Shown: positions 51,658-60,375, numbered from the stretch's first letter. The stretch is 64,000 bases of DNA from Sphingobium chungbukense (GCF_001005725.1 NZ_LBIC01000004.1:62001-126000), one strand, 5' to 3'. Numbers and translations: made by a program. The notes: generated from the sequence alone by a model not told the origin.

Positions 51658-53181
51658 ATGGCGGGCGGAACGGCGGGAATGGATGGCATCGACAGCGCGC
51701 GCAAGGCACTGGCGGCGGGGCAATCCGCGCTGGTGTGGCGGCGCCAGATCGCCGACACCGACACGCCGATTTCCGCCGCCCTCAAATTGTTCGAAGCCGA
51801 TCGCGGCGACTTCCTGCTCGAATCGGTCGAGGGCGGCGCGGTGCGCGGCCGTCACAGCCTGATCGGCCTGGCCCCCGATCTCGTCTTCCGGGCGCAGGGA
51901 CAGGTGGCGCAGATCAACCGCCAATGGGCGACCGACAGGGAGGCATTCCAGCCGGAAAGCCGGGGGGCGCTGGACGCATTGCGCGCACTGGTCGCGGAAT
52001 GCCGGGCGCCGCTCGATCCGGCACTGCCCGCCGCCCTCGCCTGCCTCGTCGGTTATTTCGGATATGAAACGGTCGGGCTGGTGGAAAAGCTGCCCCGTCC
52101 GCCGGAAAACCCCATGGCCCTGCCCGACATGCTGTTCGTGCGGCCGACCGTCATATTGGTGTTCGACCGGCTGGCCGACGCCCTCTTTCTGGTCGCGCCG
52201 GTCTGGAAGGGCAGCTTCACCGATGCCGGCCGCGCCGTCGAAGAGGCGCTGGAGCGGATCGACGCCGTCGCCGCGCGGCTGGCGGCGCCCCTGCCCGCAC
52301 AGACCGCTCCTGCCGAGATCGCCGATGTCGCGGTGACGCCGGTGCTGGAACCGGGCCGCTATGCCGCGATGGTCAACAGGGCGAAGGATTATATCGTCGC
52401 GGGCGACATCTTCCAGGTGGTGCTGGCACAGCGTTTCACCAGCCCCTTCACCCTGCCGCCGATCGCGCTTTACCGCACGCTGCGGCGAATCAATCCCTCG
52501 CCTTTCCTTTATTATCTCGACTTGCCGGGCTTTGCGATCATCGGGTCCAGTCCGGAGATCCTGGTCCGGGCGCGCGACGGCGAAGTCACGATCCGTCCGA
52601 TCGCCGGCACCCGCCCGCGCGGCAGGAATGCCGTGGAGGACGCGGCCAACCGCGAAAGCCTGCTGGCCGACCCCAAGGAGCGGGCGGAGCATCTGATGCT
52701 GCTCGACCTCGGCCGCAACGATGTGGGCCGGGTCGCGACGGCAGGCAGCGTGACGGTCACGGACAGCTATACCGTCGAATTCTACAGCCATGTGATGCAC
52801 ATCGTCTCCAACGTAGTCGGGCGGCTGGCGCCGGAAAAGGATGCGCTGGACGCCCTGTTCGCGGGCTTCCCGGCGGGCACGGTTTCCGGCGCGCCCAAGG
52901 TGCGGGCCTGCGAGATCATCGCCGAGCTGGAGCCGGAAACGCGCGGCGCCTATGCCGGCGGCGTCGGCTATTTCGGACCGGACGGCAATATGGACAGTTG
53001 CATCGTGCTGCGCACCGCGGTGCTCAAGGACGGCGTGATGCATGTCCAGGCGGGCGCCGGGATCGTCGCGGATTCAACCCCTGAATATGAGCAGCGCGAA
53101 TGCGAGGCGAAGAGCGGCGCGCTGCTCGCGGCGGCGCGGGAAGCGGTCGCGCTGGCCCGTCAATCCGGCTTCGGCCAGTAA
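51658..53181 (+). CDS. trpE: Anthranilate synthase component I
   Basis: 507 residues from ATG 51658; ATG 51679 is possible. The N-terminal feedback region has SLIGLAPDLVFRAQG. Chorismate-binding motifs follow: PSPFLYYLDLPGFAIIGSSP, RPIAGTRPRGRN, ERAEHLMLLDLGRNDVGRV, VMHIVSNVVGRL and FPAGTVSGAPKVRACEIIAE. It makes anthranilate with TrpG in tryptophan synthesis. TrpG is not in the window. It is coupled to the PpiD-like gene. Confidence 0.96.
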   Translation: MAGGTAGMDGIDSARKALAAGQSALVWRRQIADTDTPISAALKLFEADRGDFLLESVEGGAVRGRHSLIGLAPDLVFRAQGQVAQINRQWATDREAFQPESRGALDALRALVAECRAPLDPALPAALACLVGYFGYETVGLVEKLPRPPENPMALPDMLFVRPTVILVFDRLADALFLVAPVWKGSFTDAGRAVEEALERIDAVAARLAAPLPAQTAPAEIADVAVTPVLEPGRYAAMVNRAKDYIVAGDIFQVVLAQRFTSPFTLPPIALYRTLRRINPSPFLYYLDLPGFAIIGSSPEILVRARDGEVTIRPIAGTRPRGRNAVEDAANRESLLADPKERAEHLMLLDLGRNDVGRVATAGSVTVTDSYTVEFYSHVMHIVSNVVGRLAPEKDALDALFAGFPAGTVSGAPKVRACEIIAELEPETRGAYAGGVGYFGPDGNMDSCIVLRTAVLKDGVMHVQAGAGIVADSTPEYEQRECEAKSGALLAAAREAVALARQSGFGQ

Positions 53182-53189
53182 ATCAGGTC

Positions 53190-53462
53190 TCAATCCGCCG
53201 TCGTCGGATCGATCGTCGCGCGCACCTCGGCAATGCTGTTGGCCGGGAACCCCGCCATCTTGGCATGTTGGCGGATCAGATCCTCGCTGGGCGCGCGATA
53301 GACGCAGTAGATCTTGTCGTCCGTCACATAGCTGTGCACCCACTGGATGTCCGGGCCGAGCTGGCGCAGGACATTGCAGGACCCCTGCGACGCGCCCTTG
53401 AGCTGCTCGCCCGACAATTGGCCGACGCCCGGCATGTCCCGTTCGATCACATATTGCGGCAT
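53190..53462 (-). CDS. DUF4242 domain protein
   Basis: 90 residues. MPQYVIERDMPGVGQLSGEQ, VHSYVTDDKIYCVYRAPSED and IRQHAKMAGFPANSIAEVRA match the DUF4242 ferredoxin-like fold. No signal peptide. Function is unknown; relatives bind metal in some reports. It converges on trpE. Confidence 0.8.
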   Translation of the reverse strand: MPQYVIERDMPGVGQLSGEQLKGASQGSCNVLRQLGPDIQWVHSYVTDDKIYCVYRAPSEDLIRQHAKMAGFPANSIAEVRATIDPTTAD

Positions 53463-53590
53463 GATATCCTCCCCGTCTGAGGGCCGGGGGAGTGTACGCC
53501 TTTCGCGCCCCCGGTTCGAGAGGCGATATCGGGGTAGGCTTCCACGGCAGGCGTGGCGAATCCGGTCTGCCGATCACAGGTCGCCGTGCC

Positions 53591-54361
53591 TCAGCCGCGC
53601 CGGACGGTCCCTATGGATTCCGACGTCACCGGATAGCCCAGATGGGCGGGGATGCACAGATGCCGCTCCCCATCCCTGTCCTCGAACCAGGGCGTCACCT
53701 TCTCGACCGGGATCGACCAGGCGTGGGCCGCCAGAGCGCCATAGCTGCCAAATTGCGCCAGCCGCTCCAGATTGCGCCGCGTCGGAAAGACGATCCGCGC
53801 CTCTCCCCGGTCGCAATATGCCAGCGTGTCGGCAGCGCCGCTCCAGAAGAGCCTCACATTTTCGGTGGCATCGACGCTCGCCACCTGCCCTTCCGGTGCG
53901 CGGGCGAGATAGAAGCGGGTATCGAACACGCGACGCGCCATCTCGAACGGGGCGGGTTGCCAGCGGGCGAAGGGCACGAGCGCATCCAGTGCAAGCTCCA
54001 GCCCGTGGACGTTCAGGACCTCGCCGAAACCCATTCCTTCCGCCAAGGCCCGGCGCATGGCCACGATCCGATCCGCTTCGACAGGCCGGGTAAAGGCGAT
54101 GGCGAGGCCGCTTTCCTCCAGCGTTTCACGGATCGCCGCGATGCGCGCCGCGGCTTCGTCAAGCGCCAGTTGCCCGCCGATCGCTGTCGCTAAGGCGTGA
54201 TCGCCCGCATCCAACGCACCGCCGGGAAAGACCAGGGCACCCGCCGCGAAGGCCATGCTCGATGCCCGTTCCATCATCAGGATTTCAGGCGCGGAACCAG
54301 GACAATCGCGCAAGATGACCACCGTCGCAGCCTCACGGCTTTCTGAAACACCATCTGTCAT
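53591..54361 (-). CDS. Nudix hydrolase (NUDT7/19-like)
   Basis: About 256 residues from ATG 54361 (MTDGVSESREAATVVILRDC). The Nudix box is split by an insertion: FPGGALDAGDHA, then AAIRETLEESGLAI (REUXEE). The long C-domain has NVRLFWSGAADTLAYC and FPTRRNLERLAQFGSYG. Such enzymes hydrolyse nucleoside diphosphates such as CoA or ADP-ribose. Monocistronic. Confidence 0.85.
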   Translation of the reverse strand: MTDGVSESREAATVVILRDCPGSAPEILMMERASSMAFAAGALVFPGGALDAGDHALATAIGGQLALDEAAARIAAIRETLEESGLAIAFTRPVEADRIVAMRRALAEGMGFGEVLNVHGLELALDALVPFARWQPAPFEMARRVFDTRFYLARAPEGQVASVDATENVRLFWSGAADTLAYCDRGEARIVFPTRRNLERLAQFGSYGALAAHAWSIPVEKVTPWFEDRDGERHLCIPAHLGYPVTSESIGTVRRG

Positions 54362-55282
54362 GGAACCGCCATATGCATTGAGCATGCCCGCGGTAAAGTC
54401 CCTTCCGGACAATCCCGGGGAAGCGATTGTGGGAGCCGAGGTCGGTGATCATCGTCCGCGCTGGGCAAACCCATTCCGGTGACCCACTCGTCGACCGGGC
54501 GGGCATATTGCCTTGTGCTTATGTGGGGCAGCAGCATGGTCTGTCCGGCTGAGGAACGCATACTCCTCCTGATTCATCTATTCAGCTGCCCAGAAATGGA
54601 CATGGATCGGCGTCCAACCTATCGGCCGAAACTGGCCCGTTCCGGTTGCGGTTGATTTTGATTGACCTCCAACATTTTCGGAAGCCGGGGTTATCCAGCC
54701 TTTCTTAACCATATCCGCGTAAGAAACGCCCGAGCGGCCATGGTTCCACCTGCCAGTCGCTACTTCGGGACAACTGGCGATAAATATATGATCCCCTTCA
54801 CGACATTCAGGGGTCAGATTTGGTCGTCGAGCCGCTGGAGCAACGCCTGTCCGTCTTCATTGTCACGACCAAGGATGTAAAGCGCACCGAAAGGCGAAAT
54901 ATTCAGAACCTTTCGCCCCGTGCCCCGTTACGAAGGACGATCGGGTGGACAACAGGGGATAATCCGTATCAAGGCGAGGCCATACTGACTTTTCAATATC
55001 GCCGACCCGAAGCGTGCGAATTTTGCTTTTGCTTGCATGGCGCGAGTAGCCGGGATTGACGCAAAGCTGGCAAACAATCTCCAGCCCTTCAATCTCTGCC
55101 TTTCAGGTCATCCGGCAACATGTCATGGGCCTGCACCTGATCGATGAGCCCCCTCTCTCCGCCCCACTATGCTGCATGGCCTTGCAAAGGGCATGAAGGC
55201 CGGGCATTGCACAACGTCACCGCGCAATGGACGCCGCACTGGTTTACGTCGCGATTGATCCCGAGAATCCGACAGGAACAGC
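54362..55282. other. Intergenic region of 921 bp without a convincing gene
   Basis: Only short frames with no family pattern (54662-54880, 54820-55059) occur, and composition is lower in GC than in the core genes. A GGAAC-like motif at 54747-54743 has 15-bp spacing to GTT and is not accepted. It marks the transition from core genes to the accessory small-gene region. Confidence 0.5.
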
Positions 55283-56071
55283 ATGAATCGTGACAACGCT
55301 TCGTCAAGGCGGTCTTCTGCCACACAGACTGGCATCAGCGATGACCGGCAAACCAGGACCGCCAAAACGAGCCGTCTGCCCATAGAAACGGTGGATGTCG
55401 CGGATATTCCGGGCGGTGGCCAATTGCATCTGCTCAAATGCGGCAAGGAATTCTCCATCCAGTTCGGCCGCGACGAGTTGATGGGAAGTCAGGATCATCT
55501 CTCGGAAATGGCGCTGGCTACCCTCACGAGCGAGCGCTTGGCCAGGAAAGACGGGCACGTCCTTGTAGGCGGGCTTGGCATGGGCTTCACCCTGGACGCA
55601 GTCCTTGCATCCTGGGCTTCCGATGCTTTCGTGACCGTGGCGGAACTGGTTCCCCAGATCGTCGTCTGGGCCAAGGGGCCGTTGGCGCATCTGTTCAAGG
55701 AAAACCTCGCCGACCCCCGCGTCAGCATCCGCTTGCACGACGTCTATGATGTCATCGTGGAAACATCCGATCGCTTCGACGCCATCCTGCTGGATGTCGA
55801 TAACGGGCCGGACGGCTTCATCACGCCCGGGAATGATCGGCTCTATTCCCATGCCGGTCTGGCCGCTGCCTACGCCGCGTTACGGCCGGGCGGGCTCCTC
55901 TCCGTCTGGTCGTCCTATGCCGACGACTGCTTTGCGGGGAGGCTTGAGGAATCGGGCTTCGACGTCGATGAAATCATCCTGCCCGCCTATGTCGGCAGCA
56001 CGGAGCGTTGGCATAATATCTGGTTCGCGACCAAGCCGGGCAACCTCGCCCGGCTATCGAGCGTGCAGTGA
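55283..56071 (+). CDS. Spermidine-synthase-like SAM-dependent methyltransferase family protein
   Basis: 262 residues. After a polar 28-residue lead, the spermidine synthase-like fold is visible: LHLLKCGKEFSIQFGRDELM, HVLVGGLGMGFTLDAVLASW (nucleotide loop), VTVAELVPQIVVWAKGPLA, and ILLDVDNGPDGFITPGNDRL. The catalytic Asp pattern of true polyamine synthases is not clear, so it may be a related methyltransferase. ATG 55283 has AGGAACAG just upstream. It is isolated. Confidence 0.7.
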   Translation: MNRDNASSRRSSATQTGISDDRQTRTAKTSRLPIETVDVADIPGGGQLHLLKCGKEFSIQFGRDELMGSQDHLSEMALATLTSERLARKDGHVLVGGLGMGFTLDAVLASWASDAFVTVAELVPQIVVWAKGPLAHLFKENLADPRVSIRLHDVYDVIVETSDRFDAILLDVDNGPDGFITPGNDRLYSHAGLAAAYAALRPGGLLSVWSSYADDCFAGRLEESGFDVDEIILPAYVGSTERWHNIWFATKPGNLARLSSVQ

Positions 56072-56224
56072 AGCCTCTTCCTCCCGGCGCAGAACGGAGA
56101 TGATCTTGGAATAGGCGCGCGCCTGTTCTTCATGCTTCCTTTTCTCGACAGGACATATGGCGAGATCGGCATGATTCAGTTCCGCTTGCCTGCGACGATC
56201 GAGATAATCGAAGCGATCCACGGC

Positions 56225-56467
56225 CTATTTCCGATGGAGCGAAGGGGCCCATTGCCGGGCCATGTGAGAAGCGGATCGCGTTACGGTGCCCTCGATAAGC
56301 TTGTCCTGCATCAATATGCGGAAGGCGTCGGCATCCCTTGGATCCAGCATGACGACCCTTGCGCCGCCGGAAACCAGCGCTTCCACAGCGGATATCCGGA
56401 ATGCGTGTTTCGCGCATGTCTCCTTGATGACGTCCGTAGTGGCCCAGACGTTGACGACCCTGCTCAT
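56225..56467 (-). CDS. Hypothetical 80-residue protein
   Basis: ATG 56467 overlaps the stop of the upstream gene (56464-56679) by 4 bp (ATGA), indicating coupling. The protein starts MSRVVNVWATTDVIKETCAK, with AFRISAVEALVSGGARVVML and DPRDADAFRILMQDKLIEGT. A mixed alpha/beta fold is likely; there is no signal or membrane helix. No family recognised. Confidence 0.6.
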   Translation of the reverse strand: MSRVVNVWATTDVIKETCAKHAFRISAVEALVSGGARVVMLDPRDADAFRILMQDKLIEGTVTRSASHMARQWAPSLHRK

Positions 56468-56679
56468 GCCGCACCGCCTTCCACGTTGAAGGGAAAGGGA
56501 TTGAATGGGGTGGAACCATCCGCTCGCCGTGAGCGGTAGGGGTGAGGATGACGGCGGATACGGGCCGCATATCCCTGTGCAAGCCGTTGATGGGCGCGAC
56601 GTGCGGCCGGGTTATGCGCGATCCGGGCGCGCAGCAACTCCTCCTGCTCGCGTTTCAGCAGATAATTCAGGTCTTCCAT
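56464..56679 (-). CDS. Hypothetical 71-residue helical protein with the shared leader
   Basis: From ATG 56679 the product begins MEDLNYLLKREQEELLRARI and continues AHNPAARRAHQRLAQGYAAR, highly helical and basic, ending PFNVEGGAA. It is preceded by leader A (56680-56726), with GGAG six bases before ATG. It is the first gene of a two-gene operon with 56225-56467 and divergent from the 31-residue gene at 56925. The frame extends to 56745 through the leader. Function unknown. Confidence 0.6.
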   Translation of the reverse strand: MEDLNYLLKREQEELLRARIAHNPAARRAHQRLAQGYAARIRRHPHPYRSRRADGSTPFNPFPFNVEGGAA

Positions 56680-56726
56680 GCGATGCTCCTCGGCTGGCAA
56701 GCGGGAGCACGATGGTCTCTCTGTCA
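56680..56726 (-). promoter_or_regulatory. Shared 5' leader, copy A
   Basis: TGACAGAGAGAC, six bases, GCTCCC (minus strand 56708-56703), then GGAGC (56689-56685) six bases before ATG. GCTCC can pair with GGAGC, hiding the ribosome site. Part of a five-copy family. Confidence 0.6.
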
Positions 56727-56881
56727 CGGCGAATGCTTGCAGCAAATTTCGCGCAATAATGGCCTAATAGCATGGAAGGTCCTTCCCGTCTCGCTGGAAA
56801 AGTCTACAGATCTCAGAAAATTCTGTTCGGTTCGCATGAGGGCTGCTACAAAAGGCTATCGGGTCTTCCTTCCGCACGATC

Positions 56882-56924
56882 CGACAGAGAGACTTGAGTG
56901 CTCCCGCATATATGGGAGCATCTC
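56882..56924 (+). promoter_or_regulatory. Shared 5' leader, copy B
   Basis: CGACAGAGAGAC, six bases, then TGCTCCC (56899-56905) pairs perfectly over 7 bp with GGGAGCA (56914-56920), four bases ahead of ATG 56925. The clearest hairpin of the family. Confidence 0.65.
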
Positions 56925-57020
56925 ATGCAGGAAGATTATCTTTCTTTTCAGGCAGCACTGATCGCATCGGTCGTCGTTCTGCTTTTTCTTGGCTGGCGTA
57001 TTTTCGGACGCGGCGGTTGA
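56925..57020 (+). CDS. 31-residue membrane protein with the shared leader
   Basis: ATG 56925 opens a 31-codon frame: MQEDYLSFQAALIASVVV then LLFLGWRIFGRGG, a single transmembrane helix with a positively charged end. The ribosome site GGGAG lies in leader B. It is 60 bp upstream of the CDP-alcohol phosphatidyltransferase gene on the same strand and may share a transcript with it. Too short for routine gene callers, but leader conservation supports it. Confidence 0.5.
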   Translation: MQEDYLSFQAALIASVVVLLFLGWRIFGRGG

Positions 57021-57080
57021 TACTTGCCCTGCAATGGCGCCGCAGATGCGCCGGTTGTTCAAGACCATGATCGAAGGCCC

Positions 57081-57773
57081 ATGACGATCCAGCCCCAATC
57101 TTCCCAATCGCTCTCCAGAATTCAACAGAACTGGCTTGCCGCCAATGAACGGCGGGTGCTCAACTGGCTGTGCCACCGGATGCCTCCCTGGATAACGCCG
57201 GATCGACTGACAGCGACGGGCATGGCGGGCGCGGTCATGATCTTCGCCGGATATGCCGCCAGCAACATCGCCTCGTCCTGGCTGCTGCTCGCCATTGCGG
57301 GCTATGCCGTGCAGTGGTTCGGCGATTCCATGGATGGCAGCCTGGCGCGATACCGGCGTATCGAGCGTCCTTCCTACGGATATTTCATAGATCATAGCTG
57401 CGACGGGCTGGCGACATTGCTCATCCTTGCCGGGATCGGCCTCAGCCCGTTCGTCACGATGAATGTCGCCATGATCGCGCTTGCGGGTTATCTGCTGCTG
57501 TCGATCCACGCCTTTCTGTCGGCGCGGGTGCTGGGCGAATTGAAGCTGTCCTATCTTTCCGCCGGACCGACCGAACTTCGGTTCATGCTGATCGGAATGA
57601 CCGTCATGATGATGGTGCTGGGCACGGCTCCCGGCCTCTTCGGACGCTGGTCGGGCTTCGATCTCTTCGTGGGGACGATCGGTTCGATCCTGATCGTCCT
57701 CTTCATCGGCCAGACGTTGGTCACGGGGAGAAGGCTTGCTCTCGCGGAAACGGAACACCGCCTCCTGAAGTGA
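57081..57773 (+). CDS. CDP-alcohol phosphatidyltransferase family protein
   Basis: About 230 residues from ATG 57081 (MTIQPQSSQSLSRIQQNWLA). The CDP-OH-P motif is complete: DSMDGSLARYRRI, eight-residue spacing, then GYFIDHSCDG (D-G-x2-A-R-x8-G-x3-D-x3-D). About six membrane helices. Such enzymes transfer an alcohol phosphate from CDP-diacylglycerol or CDP-alcohol into phospholipids at the inner membrane; the substrate is not certain. It follows the 31-residue gene. Confidence 0.88.
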   Translation: MTIQPQSSQSLSRIQQNWLAANERRVLNWLCHRMPPWITPDRLTATGMAGAVMIFAGYAASNIASSWLLLAIAGYAVQWFGDSMDGSLARYRRIERPSYGYFIDHSCDGLATLLILAGIGLSPFVTMNVAMIALAGYLLLSIHAFLSARVLGELKLSYLSAGPTELRFMLIGMTVMMMVLGTAPGLFGRWSGFDLFVGTIGSILIVLFIGQTLVTGRRLALAETEHRLLK

Positions 57774-57828
57774 ATGGCAAGGGCATCTTTCCCTCCTCGC
57801 CTGGGAACCCCATTTGCTGGAGACCATC

Positions 57829-58011
57829 ATGACCGCCCACCTTGCCAGTTTCGCGATCGAGGCCGAGGCGGAACGTTATCGGCTGAGGCTGACCCTGGAC
57901 GACGGCACGATCCTGGACATCGGCATATCCTTCGATCAACTCGATGAATTGGGCGAAGAGATAGACCGGCGCCTCGACGCCGATCAGGATTTGCTGCCGC
58001 CCGAATTCTGA
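57829..58011 (+). CDS. 60-residue hypothetical protein
   Basis: ATG 57829 is preceded by GGAG at suitable spacing. The product MTAHLASFAIEAEAERYRLR with LTLDDGTILDIGISFDQLDE ends in an acidic tail (RRLDADQDLLPPEF). Beta-strand then helix is likely. It lies 55 bp after the CDP-alcohol transferase. No family recognised. Confidence 0.6.
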   Translation: MTAHLASFAIEAEAERYRLRLTLDDGTILDIGISFDQLDELGEEIDRRLDADQDLLPPEF

Positions 58012-58030
58012 AAATCCCGGCGGGAAGACG

Positions 58031-58264
58031 TCAGGCTTCCGCCCATTCGTCCAGACGCTGCTCCGCAGCGCGCAGACCTTCGATGCTTTCTATGGCCAGG
58101 TCGAGCGGCCTTCCGCCCAGTTTCTCGTCATTGCCGTTGAGAAAGGCGATGGCCTCCCGCGCGCCTAGCCGAGCGATGGCCAATTGGGAAATACGGCCTT
58201 GCCGTGCGGCCTGTTCCGGAGAAAGGCGGGGACCGCTGAAATGTCTGCCTGATTGTCTAGCCAA
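58031..58264 (-). CDS. Small protein with antitoxin Xre/MbcA/ParS-like toxin-binding domain
   Basis: 77 residues from TTG 58264, with AGGAG about eight bases upstream; it overlaps the preceding frame by 8 bp. The C-terminal AIAFLNGNDEKLGGRPLDLA plus IESIEGLRAAEQRLDEWA resembles the MbcA/ParS/Xre toxin-binding domain. No RES-type toxin gene is adjacent. The assignment is by pattern only. Confidence 0.6.
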   Translation of the reverse strand: MARQSGRHFSGPRLSPEQAARQGRISQLAIARLGAREAIAFLNGNDEKLGGRPLDLAIESIEGLRAAEQRLDEWAEA

Positions 58265-58463
58265 AGGGCCGCTCCTGCTGGACCGCCTTGTCGGCGGCCT
58301 GTTGTTTTCGGTTCCCCTCGCCTTTCAGGACCCGGTCGGCCATGGCTTGCCATGCCGCCTTTGCGCGCAAACAGCGGTCCCGCACATTGGACAGATCGGT
58401 TTCGCTTGCCTCGCGATCGCATTGGGCGACTCGCGCAAGATAGAAATCGCTGGTGACGGACAT
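58257..58463 (-). CDS. Hypothetical 68-residue sphingomonad-type protein
   Basis: From ATG 58463 (MSVTSDFYLARVAQCDREAS) the protein has DLSNVRDRCLRAKAAWQAMA, a pattern I know from many short sphingomonad hypotheticals. It overlaps the following antitoxin-like gene by 8 bp. GGGAG lies about 9 bases ahead of ATG. Function unknown. Confidence 0.65.
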   Translation of the reverse strand: MSVTSDFYLARVAQCDREASETDLSNVRDRCLRAKAAWQAMADRVLKGEGNRKQQAADKAVQQERPFG

Positions 58464-58958
58464 GGGCAATCTCCCGGATGAAGTCGGGCTGCGGTATTTC
58501 AGCCGAGCATTTCGGCCACGATGCGGCGCAGGTCCGGGGCCGACAATATACCCGCGGGCGTGGGCCTATTATGGTCCGCCCTACGCATCTTGCGAAAGGG
58601 GGAAGGCCGATTGGAAAGGGTGCAGATATTCGGAAATTTGAAATTCATGATGATCCTGATGAACGCCTATGGGCGCACAATGATTGAGAATGGCGCATAT
58701 TCGGTGCGGCCTATGCCCTCCTTCATAAGGACGGGCTGGATGTATCGAGACGAGTTTCTGTCATCCGACACATGGAAATCGCCAAACCGCAATCGGGCTC
58801 GGCGACAGGAGAGGCGTCCTGCCCTCCTTCAAGTCCCTGAACATTCCCCGCGCTCTTGCCAGCCATAGGGGCAGGAAAGCGGGGAATACAGCCCCGGCAC
58901 CAAGGGGGTCGTGCCGGGGGAAATTGATGTCAAGCGAACGGTCCGCTTGACCGTCCCG
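58464..58958. other. 495-bp region without a gene, holding two strong hairpins
   Basis: ATTCCCCGC/GCGGGGAAT (58843-58851 and 58879-58887) and CCCCGGCAC/GTGCCGGGG (58892-58900 and 58911-58919) are perfect 9-bp arms just downstream of the cold-shock gene. They may end or stabilise its transcript. Short frames at 58453-58868 show no protein-like pattern. Confidence 0.55.
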
Positions 58959-59165
58959 TCAGGCGCTGGCGAGATTGACGGCGGACTGTTTGCCGCGACG
59001 GTCAGTCTCGACCTCATAGCTCAGCCGCTGGTCCTTCTGCAGTGTCGCCATGCCCGCGCGTTCGACGGCGGAAATGTGCACGAAACTGTCGCTGCCACCG
59101 TCCTCGGGCGCAATGAAACCATAGCCTTTGTCGGCGTTGAAGAATTTGACGATGCCGATGGGCAT
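58959..59165 (-). CDS. Cold-shock domain protein (CspA family)
   Basis: 68 residues from ATG 59165 (MPIGIVKFFNADKGYGFIAP). RNP1 (KGYGFI) and RNP2 (FVHIS) are intact, with RLSYEVETDRRGKQSAVNLA at the end. It binds single-stranded RNA and melts structures. AAGGA precedes the start. Hairpins follow its end. Its closeness to leaders that may fold onto ribosome sites is suggestive only. Confidence 0.94.
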   Translation of the reverse strand: MPIGIVKFFNADKGYGFIAPEDGGSDSFVHISAVERAGMATLQKDQRLSYEVETDRRGKQSAVNLASA

Positions 59166-59449
59166 GGGATGTTTCCTTTCACGAAAACAGGATACCCGCC
59201 CGCAAAAGCACGAGCGGAGCTGATAGCGCGAGAAGGGAAGGAGCACCCAGTGGGGCAAATTCCGTCGCAGGCGACGTTTAGCCCGCCTCATATGGCAGTC
59301 GACGGAGAAAAAGTCAATCCGCCCTCCTCCAATGCCCACGAAACCCTCTGATTTTCAGGTTGCGTTACTATAGAATTGACGCGGAACAATAGGAATTGAC
59401 GACTGTCTCAATCAATCGATAGCGCTGAAATAACAGATCGCCACCTTCA

Positions 59450-59659
59450 TTATTGTGTCAGCTTATCCAATGCTTCGTTAAGCTGGTGGACCTCCTCTGC
59501 TGAAAGATCAAAGCCGCTTTCCAGTTTTGCCTTCGCATTGCGCAAAAGATGGGCAAGACGGTCGAGTTTCGTGAGTGAGCCAGCATCGTCCGATTGCAAC
59601 TGCCGGGTCGCCCCGATCAGCATATTGGCAAGGTCGAGGCCTTTCGCGGTAGGACCCAT
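59450..59659 (-). CDS. 69-residue helical hypothetical protein with the shared leader
   Basis: From ATG 59659 (MGPTAKGLDLANMLIGATRQ) with LQSDDAGSLTKLDRLAHLLR and SGFDLSAEEVHQLNEALDKL; mainly helical, slightly acidic. Leader C lies immediately upstream; an in-frame ATG at 59689 would add ten residues encoded by the leader. Function unknown. Confidence 0.6.
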   Translation of the reverse strand: MGPTAKGLDLANMLIGATRQLQSDDAGSLTKLDRLAHLLRNAKAKLESGFDLSAEEVHQLNEALDKLTQ

Positions 59660-59703
59660 GATGCACTCCCGCTTGTTGAGGGAGCGCATATGTCTCTCAG
59701 TCG
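59660..59703 (-). promoter_or_regulatory. Shared 5' leader, copy C
   Basis: CGACTGAGAGAC, six bases, GCTCCC, loop, GGGAGTGC, then ATG 59659. CTCCC (minus 59684-59680) pairs with GGGAG (59670-59666). Confidence 0.6.
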
Positions 59704-59769
59704 CTTGCAATATGCGGCGATGCCAGAACGTAGCATGGCGGCGCCGTCATTTCCATCACGGCCATCGTT

Positions 59770-60168
59770 TCAACTATCGCCTATTTGTCTGACCCTTGCG
59801 CCACCGGCGGTACGGCGCAGGGCATCGATGGCATTCCGACAGTCCCTTGCATTGGCGTAGCTGCCGCTGGAGGCACGGACATGGCCGTCGGCCGTGCAGA
59901 AGCGCCACCGCCAATCTTCATGCCCGGCGCGGTTGGCCAGCATATGCGCAGGCGTGACCCGATAGATTTCGAAATAGGGTTCAGCCCGGTCGTTGGACAC
60001 CCATAGGGGTATGGAGCGCCAGGGAACCGATCCCGACAGGCCAGCGTCATTCCGGGCGGATGAAGCATGGCCCGGTGGCGACTGTTGGTTGGCCATGTCC
60101 GGTTCGACAGGCTTTCCGGAGCGAATCCCAAAGGCATCAAGAAACCTATGATCCAGAGAAGCGGACAT
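59770..60168 (-). CDS. DUF1508/YegP-like domain protein with the shared leader
   Basis: 132 residues from ATG 60168; AGGAGG sits 5 bases upstream, so this ATG is preferred over 60174. A polar N-terminal half precedes YFEIYRVTPAHMLANRAG, WRWRFCTADGHVRASSGSYA and RDCRNAIDALRR, which match the YegP/DUF1508 two-strand-helix fold. Function unknown. Leader D overlaps its 5' region; divergent from the gene at 60421. Confidence 0.7.
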   Translation of the reverse strand: MSASLDHRFLDAFGIRSGKPVEPDMANQQSPPGHASSARNDAGLSGSVPWRSIPLWVSNDRAEPYFEIYRVTPAHMLANRAGHEDWRWRFCTADGHVRASSGSYANARDCRNAIDALRRTAGGARVRQIGDS

Positions 60169-60215
60169 CGTCATCCTCCTGCTGTGCAAGCGGGAGCGCA
60201 TATGTCTCTCTGTCA
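60169..60215 (-). promoter_or_regulatory. Shared 5' leader, copy D
   Basis: TGACAGAGAGAC, six bases, GCTCCCGC, loop, AGGAGG. Upstream flank (GCAAGC before TTCC) is also similar to copy A, so promoter and leader may have duplicated together. Confidence 0.6.
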
Positions 60216-60375
60216 CAGGAAGCTTGCGGCGAAATTCGCGTGATCATGCTCCATAGCACATCCTGCCATGCACTTTGCATCGATTCGCAATGAGGCCGGA
60301 TTGAAGGCTGGCTTCATATCTACCGGCCCTATATTGTCCATGGATCGTTCGCGCGTTCCTGCAGGCTGCGACCGG

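Noticed and set aside
54725..54747. Possible EcfG promoter (minus strand GGAAC ... GTT)
   Set aside because: Spacing is 15 bases, outside the 16-17 consensus, and no gene follows on that strand.
54662..55059. Two short plus-strand frames in the 54-55 kb gap
   Set aside because: No ribosome site, no domain, and overlapping frames.
57790..57828. Possible sixth copy of the shared leader before the 60-residue gene
   Set aside because: CTCC and GGAG are present but the GAGAGAC box and fixed spacing are absent.
58453..58868. Three overlapping plus-strand frames
   Set aside because: Low-information composition, mutually overlapping, opposite strand to the supported genes.
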